64,000 bases of DNA from Bacteroidales bacterium (GTDB lineage Bacteria > Bacteroidota > Bacteroidia > Bacteroidales > P3), in the NCBI GenBank assembly GCA_017480225.1, contig JAFVBB010000018.1:186001-250000 (forward strand), read 5' to 3'. The notes under the pieces are model-generated. The model saw only the letters and a program-made list of their open reading frames with translations. It was not told the DNA's origin and searched no databases. Below, piece after piece: positions 42,645-50,529 of this stretch (position 1 is its first letter; each line of letters begins with the position of its first letter). The position numbers and the translations under genes were made by a program.

Positions 42645-43757
42645 TTACTTGTTAGCCTTCTCGAAGTCCTGCATGCACTGCACCAAAGCCTCGACTGCCT
42701 CGATGGGGCAGGCGTTGTAGAGGCTGGCGCGGAAGCCGCCGACCGAGCGGTGACCCTTGATGCCGACCATGCCGCGCTCCTTGGCGAAGGCCATGAAGGC
42801 GTCCTGCAGGTTCTCGCGGCCGGGAGCCATCACAAAGCAGTGGTTCATGATGGAGCGGCTGTCCTTCTCGGCGGTGCCGATGAACATGCTGTTGCGGTCG
42901 ATCTCGTCGTAGAGCAGCTGGCTCTTCTTGACGTTGATGGCGTTCATCGCCTCGACGCCGCCAAGCTCCTTGACCCACTTCAGGGTTTCGTACATCATGA
43001 AGATGTTGATCACCGGCGGGGTGTTGAACATGCTGATGTTCTTGGCCTCCTCGGCGGCATGGGTGCGGTAGTCGACCATGGTGGGCAGCGGGTTCATGTA
43101 CTGGCGGTCGGCAATCTTGCCGAGGATGTCCTTGCGCACGATGACGAAGGTGACGCCGGCGGGGCCGACGTTCTTCTGAGCGCCACCGTAGATGAGGCCG
43201 TACTTCTTCACGTCGACCGGGCGGCTCATGATGTCGGAGCTCATGTCGGCCACGAGCATCACGTTGTTGATCTCGCTGGCGTCCATGTCGCGGCGGATCT
43301 CGGTGCCGTAGATGGTGTTGTTGGTGGTGATGTGGAAGTAGTCGGCGTCGGCGGGCACGCTCCATCCCTTGGGAATGTAGCTGTAGGTCTTGTCCTCGCT
43401 GCTGGCCACGATGACGGTCTCGCCGAAGAGCTTGGCCTCCTTGGCGGCCTTCTTGGCCCACACACCGGTCTGCAGGTAGGCAGCCTTCTTGTTGAGCAGG
43501 TTGGCGGGCACCATCATGAACTGGGTGCTTGCGCCGCCGCCGAGGAAGAGCACCTCGTACTCCTCGGGTATGCCCAGCAGGTCGCGCCACAGCTGGCGCG
43601 TGTCGGCCATGAGCTTCTCCCAGCCGGGAGTGCGGTGGCTGATCTCGGCGATGCCGATGCCGGTGTTGTCGAAGTCATAGAGAGCCTTCACGGTGTTCTC
43701 AATGGCCTGCTTGGGCAGGACGCAGGGGCCTGCGTTGAAGTTATAAGCGGTTTTCAT
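42645..43757 (-). CDS. serC: Phosphoserine aminotransferase
   Basis: 370 residues, class V aminotransferase. N-terminal YNFNAGPCVLPKQAIENT and GIGIAEISHRTPGW are diagnostic, LGGGASTQFMMVPANLL binds phosphate, and the PLP lysine lies in YGLIYGGAQKNVGPAGVT. C-terminal GIKGHRSVGGFRASLYNACPIEAVEALVQ completes the active site. It converts 3-phosphohydroxypyruvate to phosphoserine and works directly after SerA. The promoter is at 43827-43859. Confidence 0.96.
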   Translation of the reverse strand: MKTAYNFNAGPCVLPKQAIENTVKALYDFDNTGIGIAEISHRTPGWEKLMADTRQLWRDLLGIPEEYEVLFLGGGASTQFMMVPANLLNKKAAYLQTGVWAKKAAKEAKLFGETVIVASSEDKTYSYIPKGWSVPADADYFHITTNNTIYGTEIRRDMDASEINNVMLVADMSSDIMSRPVDVKKYGLIYGGAQKNVGPAGVTFVIVRKDILGKIADRQYMNPLPTMVDYRTHAAEEAKNISMFNTPPVINIFMMYETLKWVKELGGVEAMNAINVKKSQLLYDEIDRNSMFIGTAEKDSRSIMNHCFVMAPGRENLQDAFMAFAKERGMVGIKGHRSVGGFRASLYNACPIEAVEALVQCMQDFEKANK

Positions 43758-43826
43758 TACTATTTGTTGTTTTAGTATGTTGTTTCTAAATTATTTAACG
43801 ATACTTCTCGCCGTTTTTCGACAGGG

Positions 43827-43859
43827 CAAATTTAGGAAAAAAAAACAACATGGAGCAAA
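43827..43859 (-). promoter_or_regulatory. Promoter of the serC operon
   Basis: On the minus strand: TTTG (43856-43859), 21-bp spacer, TAAATTTG (43827-43834). Confidence 0.65.
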
Positions 43860-43937
43860 AAATGTTGCCCTTCGAGGCAAATTGTCGGCGCCCCGGCGGA
43901 GGGTGTCGCAGATGGCAGGCCAAGGTTATGCCAGCTC

Positions 43938-44049
43938 CAACGACTGCTCATCACAATATCAACAACCAATCATCGCCTTGTCATCGCCTACTTGACTGGT
44001 TGTTGACAAGGCGAAGAGTAGTCGTAGAGTAGGCGATGAGTAGGAGTTG
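43938..44049 (+). repeat. Family B 11-bp-unit element, copy B2
   Basis: Units CAACAACCAAT, CATCGCCTTGT, CATCGCCTACT (with two weaker ones before), 2-nt centre TG (43993-43994), then ACTGGTTGTTG, ACAAGGCGAAG, AGTAGTCGTAG, AGTAGGCGATG, AGTAGGAGTTG. The core from 43949 is 101 bp, with one further possible unit at 43938. The complements of the three inner left units appear on the right in the same order, not mirrored. It lies in the 433-bp divergent gap between serC and tpiA, where I see no other gene. Confidence 0.88.
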
Positions 44050-44190
44050 GTCTTGTCTTGTGGCTGGCAATGTGGCAGTTGGCGAAGGCGTTTTTTCACC
44101 AATTTGGCATGGGTTGATTTTTCGGCGCGCGGCGCAATAAAAAAGGAGACCCAGCGTTATCGGCTAAAGTAAACGCAAACACATCTATCT

Positions 44191-44952
44191 ATGAGAAAAC
44201 GCATTGTGGCCGGCAACTGGAAGATGAACCTCACCTTCGAGGAGGCCGACGAACTGCTCGACGAGCTGATGACCGAACTGGAGCAGGCCAGCCTGCCGCG
44301 CGACGCGCAGGTGGTGGTGTGCCCGCCCTTCCCGTTTCTGGAGATGACCACCGACTACGCCAACGACAGCTACTTCATGGTGGGCGCGCAGAATGTGAGC
44401 GAGCGCGAGCCGGGCGCCTACACGGGCGAGGTGAGCGCGGAGATGCTCAAAAGCTGCGACGTGCAGTTCTGCATCGTGGGCCATTCGGAGCGCCGTGCCT
44501 ACCACGGCGAGACCGACGCCCTGGTTGCCGCCAAGGTCAACCGCCTGCTGCAGAATGGCTTGCGCCCCATAGTGTGCGTGGGCGAGGTGCTGGCCGAGCG
44601 CGAGGAAGGCCGCCAGCTCGAGGTGGTGGGGCGCCAGCTTTCGGAAGGCCTCTTCCACCTCGACGCCAGCCAGATGGCAGGCGTGGTGGTGGCCTACGAG
44701 CCTGTGTGGGCCATAGGCACCGGCAAGACGGCCACCCCGGCGCAGGCGCAGGAGATACACGCCCACATCCGCTCGCTGCTGGCCTCGCGCTACGGCGACG
44801 CCACGGCGCAGGAGGTCAGCATACTCTACGGTGGCAGCTGCAAGCCCTCGAATGCCGCCGAGCTCTTCGGCTGCGCCGACATCGACGGCGGGCTCATAGG
44901 CGGCGCGTCGCTCAAGGCGGCCGACTTCATGGCCATAGTGAAGGCTCTGTAA
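44191..44952 (+). CDS. tpiA: Triosephosphate isomerase
   Basis: 253 residues, one TIM barrel. Substrate loop and catalysts are intact: GNWKMN (Lys), VGHSERR (His) and YEPVWAIGTGKTATP (Glu and flexible loop), with the phosphate-binding YGGSCKPSN and GGLIGGASL at the end. It interconverts dihydroxyacetone phosphate and glyceraldehyde 3-phosphate. Four bases separate it from the permease gene. Confidence 0.97.
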   Translation: MRKRIVAGNWKMNLTFEEADELLDELMTELEQASLPRDAQVVVCPPFPFLEMTTDYANDSYFMVGAQNVSEREPGAYTGEVSAEMLKSCDVQFCIVGHSERRAYHGETDALVAAKVNRLLQNGLRPIVCVGEVLAEREEGRQLEVVGRQLSEGLFHLDASQMAGVVVAYEPVWAIGTGKTATPAQAQEIHAHIRSLLASRYGDATAQEVSILYGGSCKPSNAAELFGCADIDGGLIGGASLKAADFMAIVKAL

Positions 44953-44956
44953 CGGC

Positions 44957-46171
44957 GTGTCATTCGAGCGGTTCATAGCACGCCGCTTCATGCCGTGGCG
45001 GGGATCGGGCAGCGGTTTCAGCGGCCCGCTGTCGGTCATCGCCGTCAGCGGCATAGCCTTGGGCGTGGTGGTCATGGTGATGGCCGTGAGCGTGCTCGAC
45101 GGCTTCCGCCGCGACATAGCGGGCAAGGTGGTGGGCTTCGGCAGCCACCTTGCCGTCACAGCCTACGAGCCCTCGCCCGCCGACACCGAGAACCCCCTCG
45201 CCGCCGACGAGGCCACGCTGGCGGCCATACGCGCCACTGAGGGCGTGACCCACGTGCAGGCTTTCGCCACCAAGGGGGGCATGGTGAAGACACCCGACCA
45301 GATCTACGGCATCATGCTGCGCGGCTACGGGAGCGACTGGGACAGCTCGTTCTTCGCCGCGTCGCTCGTGGAGGGCACCTTGCCCAGGGGTGGCAACGAC
45401 GTGCTCGTGTCAACCACAGTGGCGCGCAAGCTCGGCCTCGAGGTGGGCGGCAAGATGCGCACCTACTTTTGGCAGGGCAACACCTACAGGGCGCGCGCCT
45501 TCAATGTCTCCGGACTCTACAACACCGACCTCAGCGACATGGACGGGCTCTACGCGGTGGGGGCGCTCTCCACGGTGCGCCGCCTCAACGACTGGGACAG
45601 CCTGCAGGCGGGCGGCTACGAGGTGGCTGTGCGGTCGCTGCGCGACATCGACGCGGTGCAGTCGCGCCTCCAGTCGGTGCTGCCCTACGACATGATGCTC
45701 ACCAGCGTGGTGCAGGCCAACCCGGCGCTCTTCTCGTGGCTCGACCTGCTCGGCGCCAACATCACCCTGCTGCTTGTCATAATGGCGCTGGTTAGCTCGG
45801 TGTGCATTGTGAGCGCGCTGCTGATAATGATATTCGAGAAAAGTTCCACCATAGGCCTGCTCAAGGCGCTCGGCGCAACCAACGGCTCGGTGCGCCGTGT
45901 GTTCCTCATCAAGGCGTGCCGCCTGGTGGCGCTGGGCGTGGTGGCCGGCGATGCGGTGAGCCTTGCCTTGAGCCTGGTGCAGAACAGGTTCCATCTGCTC
46001 CGCCTCGACCCCGAGAGCTACTCGATGAGTGTAGTGCCGGTGAGCATAGAGCCGCTGACCTACCTGCTTGTGAGCCTCGGCACGGTGGCGGTGTGCCTTG
46101 CGGCGCTGCTGCTGCCCACGGCAGGCATAAGCCGCATCAGTCCGTCGCAGACAATGAGGGTTGAGAAATGA
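44957..46171 (+). CDS. LolC/LolE-like ABC transporter permease (FtsX family)
   Basis: 404 residues from a GTG start 4 bp after tpiA. An N-terminal membrane segment (LSVIAVSGIALGVVVMVMAVSVLDGF) precedes a large periplasmic domain, then three C-terminal helices (NITLLLVIMALVSSVCIVSALLIMIFEKSSTIGLLKALGATNGSVRRVFL, and so on). The EKSSTIGLLKALG motif is typical of LolC/E and other FtsX permeases that extract lipoproteins or drive periplasmic mechanics. No ATPase gene is beside it, so its partner is encoded elsewhere. The end overlaps the kinase gene by ATGA. Confidence 0.88.
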   Translation: MSFERFIARRFMPWRGSGSGFSGPLSVIAVSGIALGVVVMVMAVSVLDGFRRDIAGKVVGFGSHLAVTAYEPSPADTENPLAADEATLAAIRATEGVTHVQAFATKGGMVKTPDQIYGIMLRGYGSDWDSSFFAASLVEGTLPRGGNDVLVSTTVARKLGLEVGGKMRTYFWQGNTYRARAFNVSGLYNTDLSDMDGLYAVGALSTVRRLNDWDSLQAGGYEVAVRSLRDIDAVQSRLQSVLPYDMMLTSVVQANPALFSWLDLLGANITLLLVIMALVSSVCIVSALLIMIFEKSSTIGLLKALGATNGSVRRVFLIKACRLVALGVVAGDAVSLALSLVQNRFHLLRLDPESYSMSVVPVSIEPLTYLLVSLGTVAVCLAALLLPTAGISRISPSQTMRVEK

Positions 46172-47622
46172 AGTCGCGCGTGAAATACATCCTGGCCGGG
46201 CTCTTGCTGGCGCTGGCGTTGGTGGCGCTGTGGCAGGTGCAGAGCGTGGCCGACAGGCTGCGTCAGAACGAGGAGCAGAAGGTGCGCCTGTGGGCGTCGG
46301 CCATAGGGCAGCGCAACCAGCTGGCCACGGCCACGCAGCAGTTCTTCCAGGCCGCCACCCTCGACGAGCAGCGCAAGATGCGCCTCTACACCGACATACT
46401 GCAGGCCATGGGCGACCCTGGTCAGGACGCCGACCTCAGCTTCAGCCTGCGCTATGTGAACTACATAGTCGACTCCGCTCGCACGCCGATAATCATCACC
46501 ACCTCGCGCGACAGCATAATCAGCGTGCCCCGCGAGCTGGCCGGGCGCAAGCTGGAGGGCGCTCTTCTGCGCGAGTTCAGCGCCAACCCGCCGTTCACAT
46601 ACAACGTCTACGGTATGCAGATGACGCTCTACTACCGCGAGTCGGAGTACTACACACACCTGCGCCAGGTGCTCGAGGGCATCACGCAGTCGTTCCTTGC
46701 CGACATCGTGCAGAACTCGCTGCTGGTGCCTGCCGTCATCCTTGACAGCAGCCGCACCAGCGTGCTGGCCTACGGTAATATTGAGCCATCGCAGATAGAG
46801 CGCTTCGACTTCGGCAACGACCCGGTCGAGGTGCTCCTGCCGTCGGGCGTGCCGTGCTACGTCTACTACTCCTCCACACCGCTGCTGCGCTCGCTGCGAT
46901 GGGTGCCTGTTCTCTACGTGTTCATTGCGCTGGCCATAGTGGCTGTGGCCTACCTTCTGCTTCAGACCGCCCGCAAAGCCGAGCAGAACAGCATCTGGGT
47001 GGGCCTTGCCAAGGAGACAGCCCACCAGCTGGGCACACCTCTGTCGTCGCTGAGCGGCTGGGTGGAGTACCTGCGGGGCAAGGAATTCACGCCGGAATAT
47101 GCCTCTGAGGTGGGCAAGGACGTGGACAGGCTTGCCACCATCGCGCAGCGCTTCTCGAAGATAGGCGCCGTGCCTGAGTTGAGGGAAGCCGACGTGAGGC
47201 AGGCCACCATCGACGCGGTAGGCTACCTGCGCAGCCGCTCTCCAAGGAGGATAGAGTTCAATGTTGCCTTTCCCGAGGGCGAGACTTTTGTGGCCCCGCT
47301 CAACAGCCACCTGTTCCAGTGGGTGATAGAGAACCTGTGCAAGAACGCCATCGACGCCATGGAGGGCAGCGGCACGGTGAGCATAGTGGCCTCGCAGGAC
47401 GCCCGCAAGATTTACATCGACGTGAGCGACACCGGGCGAGGCATGTCGCCCTCGGTGCAACGCAAGGTGTTTGAGAGCGGGTTCACCACCAAGACTCGCG
47501 GCTGGGGGCTGGGGCTTCCGCTGGCCAGGCGCATTGTGAACCAGTACCACCGCGGGCGCCTGTTCCTGAAATATTCTGTGCCCGGCCAGGGCAGCTGCTT
47601 CCGTATAGTGCTCAAAAAGTAG
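46168..47622 (+). CDS. Sensor histidine kinase, orphan
   Basis: 484 residues. One membrane helix near the N-terminus (YILAGLLLALALVALW) and another at about 245-265 (YVFIALAIVAVAYLLL) bracket a periplasmic sensing domain. The H-box is AKETAHQLGTPLSSLSGWVEYL; N, G1 and G2 boxes are NLCKNAIDAM, DTGRGM and TTKTRGWGLGLPLARRIV. All ATP-binding elements are intact, so it should be active. No response regulator is encoded in the window. Overlap with the permease gene suggests that they act together, perhaps sensing envelope lipoprotein state, but that is inference. The last bases overlap the convergent HD gene. Confidence 0.9.
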   Translation: MKSRVKYILAGLLLALALVALWQVQSVADRLRQNEEQKVRLWASAIGQRNQLATATQQFFQAATLDEQRKMRLYTDILQAMGDPGQDADLSFSLRYVNYIVDSARTPIIITTSRDSIISVPRELAGRKLEGALLREFSANPPFTYNVYGMQMTLYYRESEYYTHLRQVLEGITQSFLADIVQNSLLVPAVILDSSRTSVLAYGNIEPSQIERFDFGNDPVEVLLPSGVPCYVYYSSTPLLRSLRWVPVLYVFIALAIVAVAYLLLQTARKAEQNSIWVGLAKETAHQLGTPLSSLSGWVEYLRGKEFTPEYASEVGKDVDRLATIAQRFSKIGAVPELREADVRQATIDAVGYLRSRSPRRIEFNVAFPEGETFVAPLNSHLFQWVIENLCKNAIDAMEGSGTVSIVASQDARKIYIDVSDTGRGMSPSVQRKVFESGFTTKTRGWGLGLPLARRIVNQYHRGRLFLKYSVPGQGSCFRIVLKK

Positions 47623-48772
47623 CTCCTGGCTTGGGGAAGTAGTGGTAATACTTCGTCACCTGCTTCTCCAGGAAGTGGCGGTCAAGCTGGTCGCTGGCCT
47701 CGCTGATGCCGATGCAGCGCCCGTCTTTGTAGAGCACTTTTATCTCGTGGTCGTTGAAGTCGTAGGAGCGGTTGCGCAGCTGGCCGGTGCCATTGAAGTA
47801 GTCGGTCTCCACCCCCTCGAAGGGCGTGTTGCTGAACCTGATGGCCGGCAGCCTGCGCTCCACCAGGTTGCGGCACAGCGTGGCCAGCGTCGGGTCCTGG
47901 CTGCGGCTCCACTGCTTCACGGCCACCATGACATCGTCGTCGTCGACCTCGGCAAAACGGTCGAGCAGTGTGGGGTCGTTGCGGAAGTCGTCCTCTGTGT
48001 AGAGGCGGCTCAGGAAGAGCCCCAGTGCCGGCACTGGGCAGGGCTCGCCGGTGTCGCGCGCGCGCCGCAGTATGGACAGCAGCAGCTGGTCGGCGGCGAT
48101 GACGGTCTTGTGCATGTACACCTGCCAGTACATCAGCCTGCGGCTGACGATGAATTTCTCAACGCTGTATATCCCTTTCTCGTCGACCACCAGCTCGTCG
48201 CCATGCACATTCAGCATGGAGATGATACGGTCGGTGCCCACTATGCCCTCGCTGACGCCGGTGAAGAAGCTGTCGCGCCCCAGGTAGTCGAGGCGGTCCA
48301 TGTCGAGCTGGCTGCTAACCAGCTGGTGCAGGAACCCCTTGGGGTAGGTGTTGTTGAAGATGGCCATGGCGGTGTCGAGGCTGTGGCCGGTGTTCATGCG
48401 CTGCATGAAGAGCGAGGTGAGGGTCTCGTGGTGCACGTCGGCCAGCGCGCGCTCCGAGGTGTGCGAGAAGGGGCCGTGGCCAATGTCGTGCAGCAGTATG
48501 GCCAGCTTCGCGCCAAGGCACTCGTCGTCGCTCACCTGCACCCCTTTGAGGCGCAGCGTGTCGAGGGCGCGGCCCATAAGGTTGAGCGCGCCCAGCATAT
48601 GGCTGAAGCGCGTGTGCATGGCGCCGGGATAGACCAGATGGGTGAGCCCCAGCTGCTTGATGCGGCGCTGTCGCTGGAAGTAGGGGTGCTCTATCACCGC
48701 GAGCAGGGCGGGGTGGTCTACGGAGAGGAAGCCGTCGTAGACCGGATCGTTGATTATCTTGCGTTTAGTCAT
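47612..48772 (-). CDS. HD-superfamily phosphohydrolase (COG1078 type)
   Basis: 386 residues. The metal-binding HD motifs are RFSHMLGALNLM and LLHDIGHGPFSHTSERAL (with the His-Asp pair), followed by the DRLDYLGRDS segment. Related proteins hydrolyse (d)NTPs, but the substrate is not predictable. The start overlaps the preceding SpoU methyltransferase gene by 8 bp. The Bacteroidota family members have the long C-terminal helical domain seen here. Confidence 0.88.
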   Translation of the reverse strand: MTKRKIINDPVYDGFLSVDHPALLAVIEHPYFQRQRRIKQLGLTHLVYPGAMHTRFSHMLGALNLMGRALDTLRLKGVQVSDDECLGAKLAILLHDIGHGPFSHTSERALADVHHETLTSLFMQRMNTGHSLDTAMAIFNNTYPKGFLHQLVSSQLDMDRLDYLGRDSFFTGVSEGIVGTDRIISMLNVHGDELVVDEKGIYSVEKFIVSRRLMYWQVYMHKTVIAADQLLLSILRRARDTGEPCPVPALGLFLSRLYTEDDFRNDPTLLDRFAEVDDDDVMVAVKQWSRSQDPTLATLCRNLVERRLPAIRFSNTPFEGVETDYFNGTGQLRNRSYDFNDHEIKVLYKDGRCIGISEASDQLDRHFLEKQVTKYYHYFPKPGATF

Positions 48773-49373
48773 TGCAGGGCATTGTCATGGCTTTGTACAT
48801 TTCCCACATCACGATGGCGGCCGCGCAGCTCACGTTGAGCGAGTGCTTGGTGCCGCTCTGCGGTATCTCTATCGAGCCGTCGCACAGGGCCAGCGCCTCG
48901 TCGGAGACGCCCTCTATCTCGTTGCCCAGCACTATTGCCACCGGCCTGCCCGCCGCCACCGACGGGGCAGGGCAGGGCTCTGCCCACGCCGCCCTTGCCC
49001 ACCGGGCCCGCTCGGCCTGCCACAGGCTGCCGCCGGGCTTGATGCTGTCGCTCACCTGCTCCACGGCATAGACCAGCACACCCCGTTCCTTGAGCCCGAG
49101 CAGGCACTGCGCCGTCGAGCCATGGTGCGACCACTCCACCGAGTCCTCGGCGCCGAGGGCCGTCTTGTGTATCTCGCGGTGGGGCGGGGTGGAGCAGATG
49201 CCGCACAGGGCGATGTGCCCCACACGGAAGGCGTCGGCTGTGCGGAACACGGAGCCGATGTTGTTCTGCGAGCGAATGTTGTCGAGCACCACCGTGAGCG
49301 GCAGTTTGTTGCTGCGGCGATACTCCTCCACCGAGAGGCGGTGCATCTCGGCGGTGGAAAGCTTGTGTGTCAT
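48765..49373 (-). CDS. SpoU-family RNA 2'-O-methyltransferase
   Basis: 202 residues. The three SPOUT motifs are clear: NNIGSVFRTADAF (motif 1), VLGNEIEGVSDEAL (motif 2) and IPQSGTKHSLNVSCAAAIVMWEM (motif 3). It uses SAM to methylate a ribose in tRNA or rRNA; the position cannot be told. It belongs with the HD gene downstream (8-bp overlap). A second, different SpoU enzyme (trmH-like) lies at 59248. Confidence 0.9.
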   Translation of the reverse strand: MTHKLSTAEMHRLSVEEYRRSNKLPLTVVLDNIRSQNNIGSVFRTADAFRVGHIALCGICSTPPHREIHKTALGAEDSVEWSHHGSTAQCLLGLKERGVLVYAVEQVSDSIKPGGSLWQAERARWARAAWAEPCPAPSVAAGRPVAIVLGNEIEGVSDEALALCDGSIEIPQSGTKHSLNVSCAAAIVMWEMYKAMTMPCND

Positions 49374-49394
49374 CGTGCGGTCGTCAGGGTTGGA

Positions 49395-50210
49395 CTAAAA
49401 GAGCGACAACTGCGCCGGGTCGGGCGCCTTGGCGCGCCCCGGCAGCGGCTTGGCGGGGGTGTCGGGGGTGTAGTTGTCGGTCGGGGCAGGGGAGGCAGCG
49501 GCGCTTTGCGGCACCGCCTGTGGCGCGGGCTGCATTGGTTCCGGGGCGGCTTTCTCCTCGCCCTTCGGCCGGCCTCCGGCGGGCAGCATACCGCAGTAGG
49601 CTGTGGCGCTCCATCGGCCTTGGGCATCCTGGGCCATGAGGTAGACGTGCAGGTCGGTGGCCGCCAGCTCGTCGGGCAGCAACACCTTGACGCTCTCGGC
49701 CTTGCGATAGACCGGCGCGGCCAGGTAGCCCTCCTCGAGCTCGGGCGAGAAAGCGTAGAGGCACACGCTGTCGAAGCGCGCCGCCTTCGGGGTGCCCTTG
49801 GGGGTGGTGAAGCCAACCTCGAGCACACCGCCCTGGCAGCCCATGTCGGTGGCCACCACGCCGCCCACCATGCCCTGGCTCAGCTGCAGGCGCTCGTAGT
49901 CGACCTTGAGGCCGCCGTTGCCGTCACTGCTGAAGCAGTGCTGGTTGCTCTTCACGAAGAGGTTGTATGCCGTCATGCCCTGCGAGCGAGCCTGCTCGGT
50001 CATGGTGACGCCCAGCACCCAGCGCATCCGTGAGGCCAGCTGCACCTCGCGGGCGAAGAGAGCGCGCTGCGTCTGCTGCCGCTCGGTGCGCGGGTTCGAC
50101 ACCTTCGCCGGACGGCTGCGCACACACCAGCGTCCGTTCCACATGTAGCCTATCGCCGTGCCCAGCCTTCCGCTGAAGCCGCCGATGTAACCGTCGTTTT
50201 GTTTTGCCAT
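49395..50210 (-). CDS. DUF6266 family protein
   Basis: 271 residues from ATG 50210. The N-terminus MAKQNDGYIGGFSGRLGTAIGYMWNGRWCVRSRP is the hallmark of DUF6266 (glycine-rich, then a conserved W-x-G and R-x-R-P), and the next 150 residues are consistent. The C-terminal tail (about 215-265) is a proline/alanine/glutamate-rich low-complexity segment. The function is unknown. ATG 50276 would extend into poorly conserved sequence. Confidence 0.82.
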   Translation of the reverse strand: MAKQNDGYIGGFSGRLGTAIGYMWNGRWCVRSRPAKVSNPRTERQQTQRALFAREVQLASRMRWVLGVTMTEQARSQGMTAYNLFVKSNQHCFSSDGNGGLKVDYERLQLSQGMVGGVVATDMGCQGGVLEVGFTTPKGTPKAARFDSVCLYAFSPELEEGYLAAPVYRKAESVKVLLPDELAATDLHVYLMAQDAQGRWSATAYCGMLPAGGRPKGEEKAAPEPMQPAPQAVPQSAAASPAPTDNYTPDTPAKPLPGRAKAPDPAQLSLF

Positions 50211-50287
50211 CTCTTTATCGTGTTTGTGTTGTTTTTCAATCAAATGCGCCGCAGCCCGGCCGCCCGTGGCCGCCACCTGCGCCGTGC

Positions 50288-50388
50288 CAAAGCCTTGTCA
50301 TAACGTTGCCATAGGCTTATTATTGCCTACTTTTGAAAATTTTTATAAGCCGTTGACAAGTCTATGTGTAGGCGATGAGTAGGAGTTG
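50288..50388 (+). repeat. Family B 11-bp-unit element, copy B3
   Basis: 101 bp, the most diverged copy. Left: CAAAGCCTTGT, CATAACGTTGC, CATAGGCTTAT, TATTGCCTACT; centre TT (50332-50333); right: TGAAAATTTTT, ATAAGCCGTTG, ACAAGTCTATG, TGTAGGCGATG, AGTAGGAGTTG. The 4-2-5 unit count and the phase are the same as in the other copies. Its last two units match theirs exactly. It lies in the divergent gap between DUF6266 and argS. Confidence 0.8.
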
Positions 50389-50501
50389 GTACAGGCTAAA
50401 TCCGCTTCATGCAGCCGTTTGCGGCCATGAATGAGAGGCGCACTCCGGGTGGATGGAGTGGGTTGAGGCTCGTTTTTTACCTTTGTTTCAGAATTTTTGC
50501 G

Positions 50502-50509
50502 TATATTTG
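50502..50509 (+). promoter_or_regulatory. -7 box of argS
   Basis: TATATTTG, 20 bp before the ATG at 50530. A TTTG exists at 50482-50485 but the spacer (16 bp) is short. Confidence 0.6.
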
Positions 50510-50529
50510 CAGTTTCAAACATTGCATTG

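Noticed and set aside
43777-44032. Two short plus-strand open frames in the serC-tpiA gap
   Set aside because: They run through the serC promoter and family B copy B2 and have no conserved sequence.
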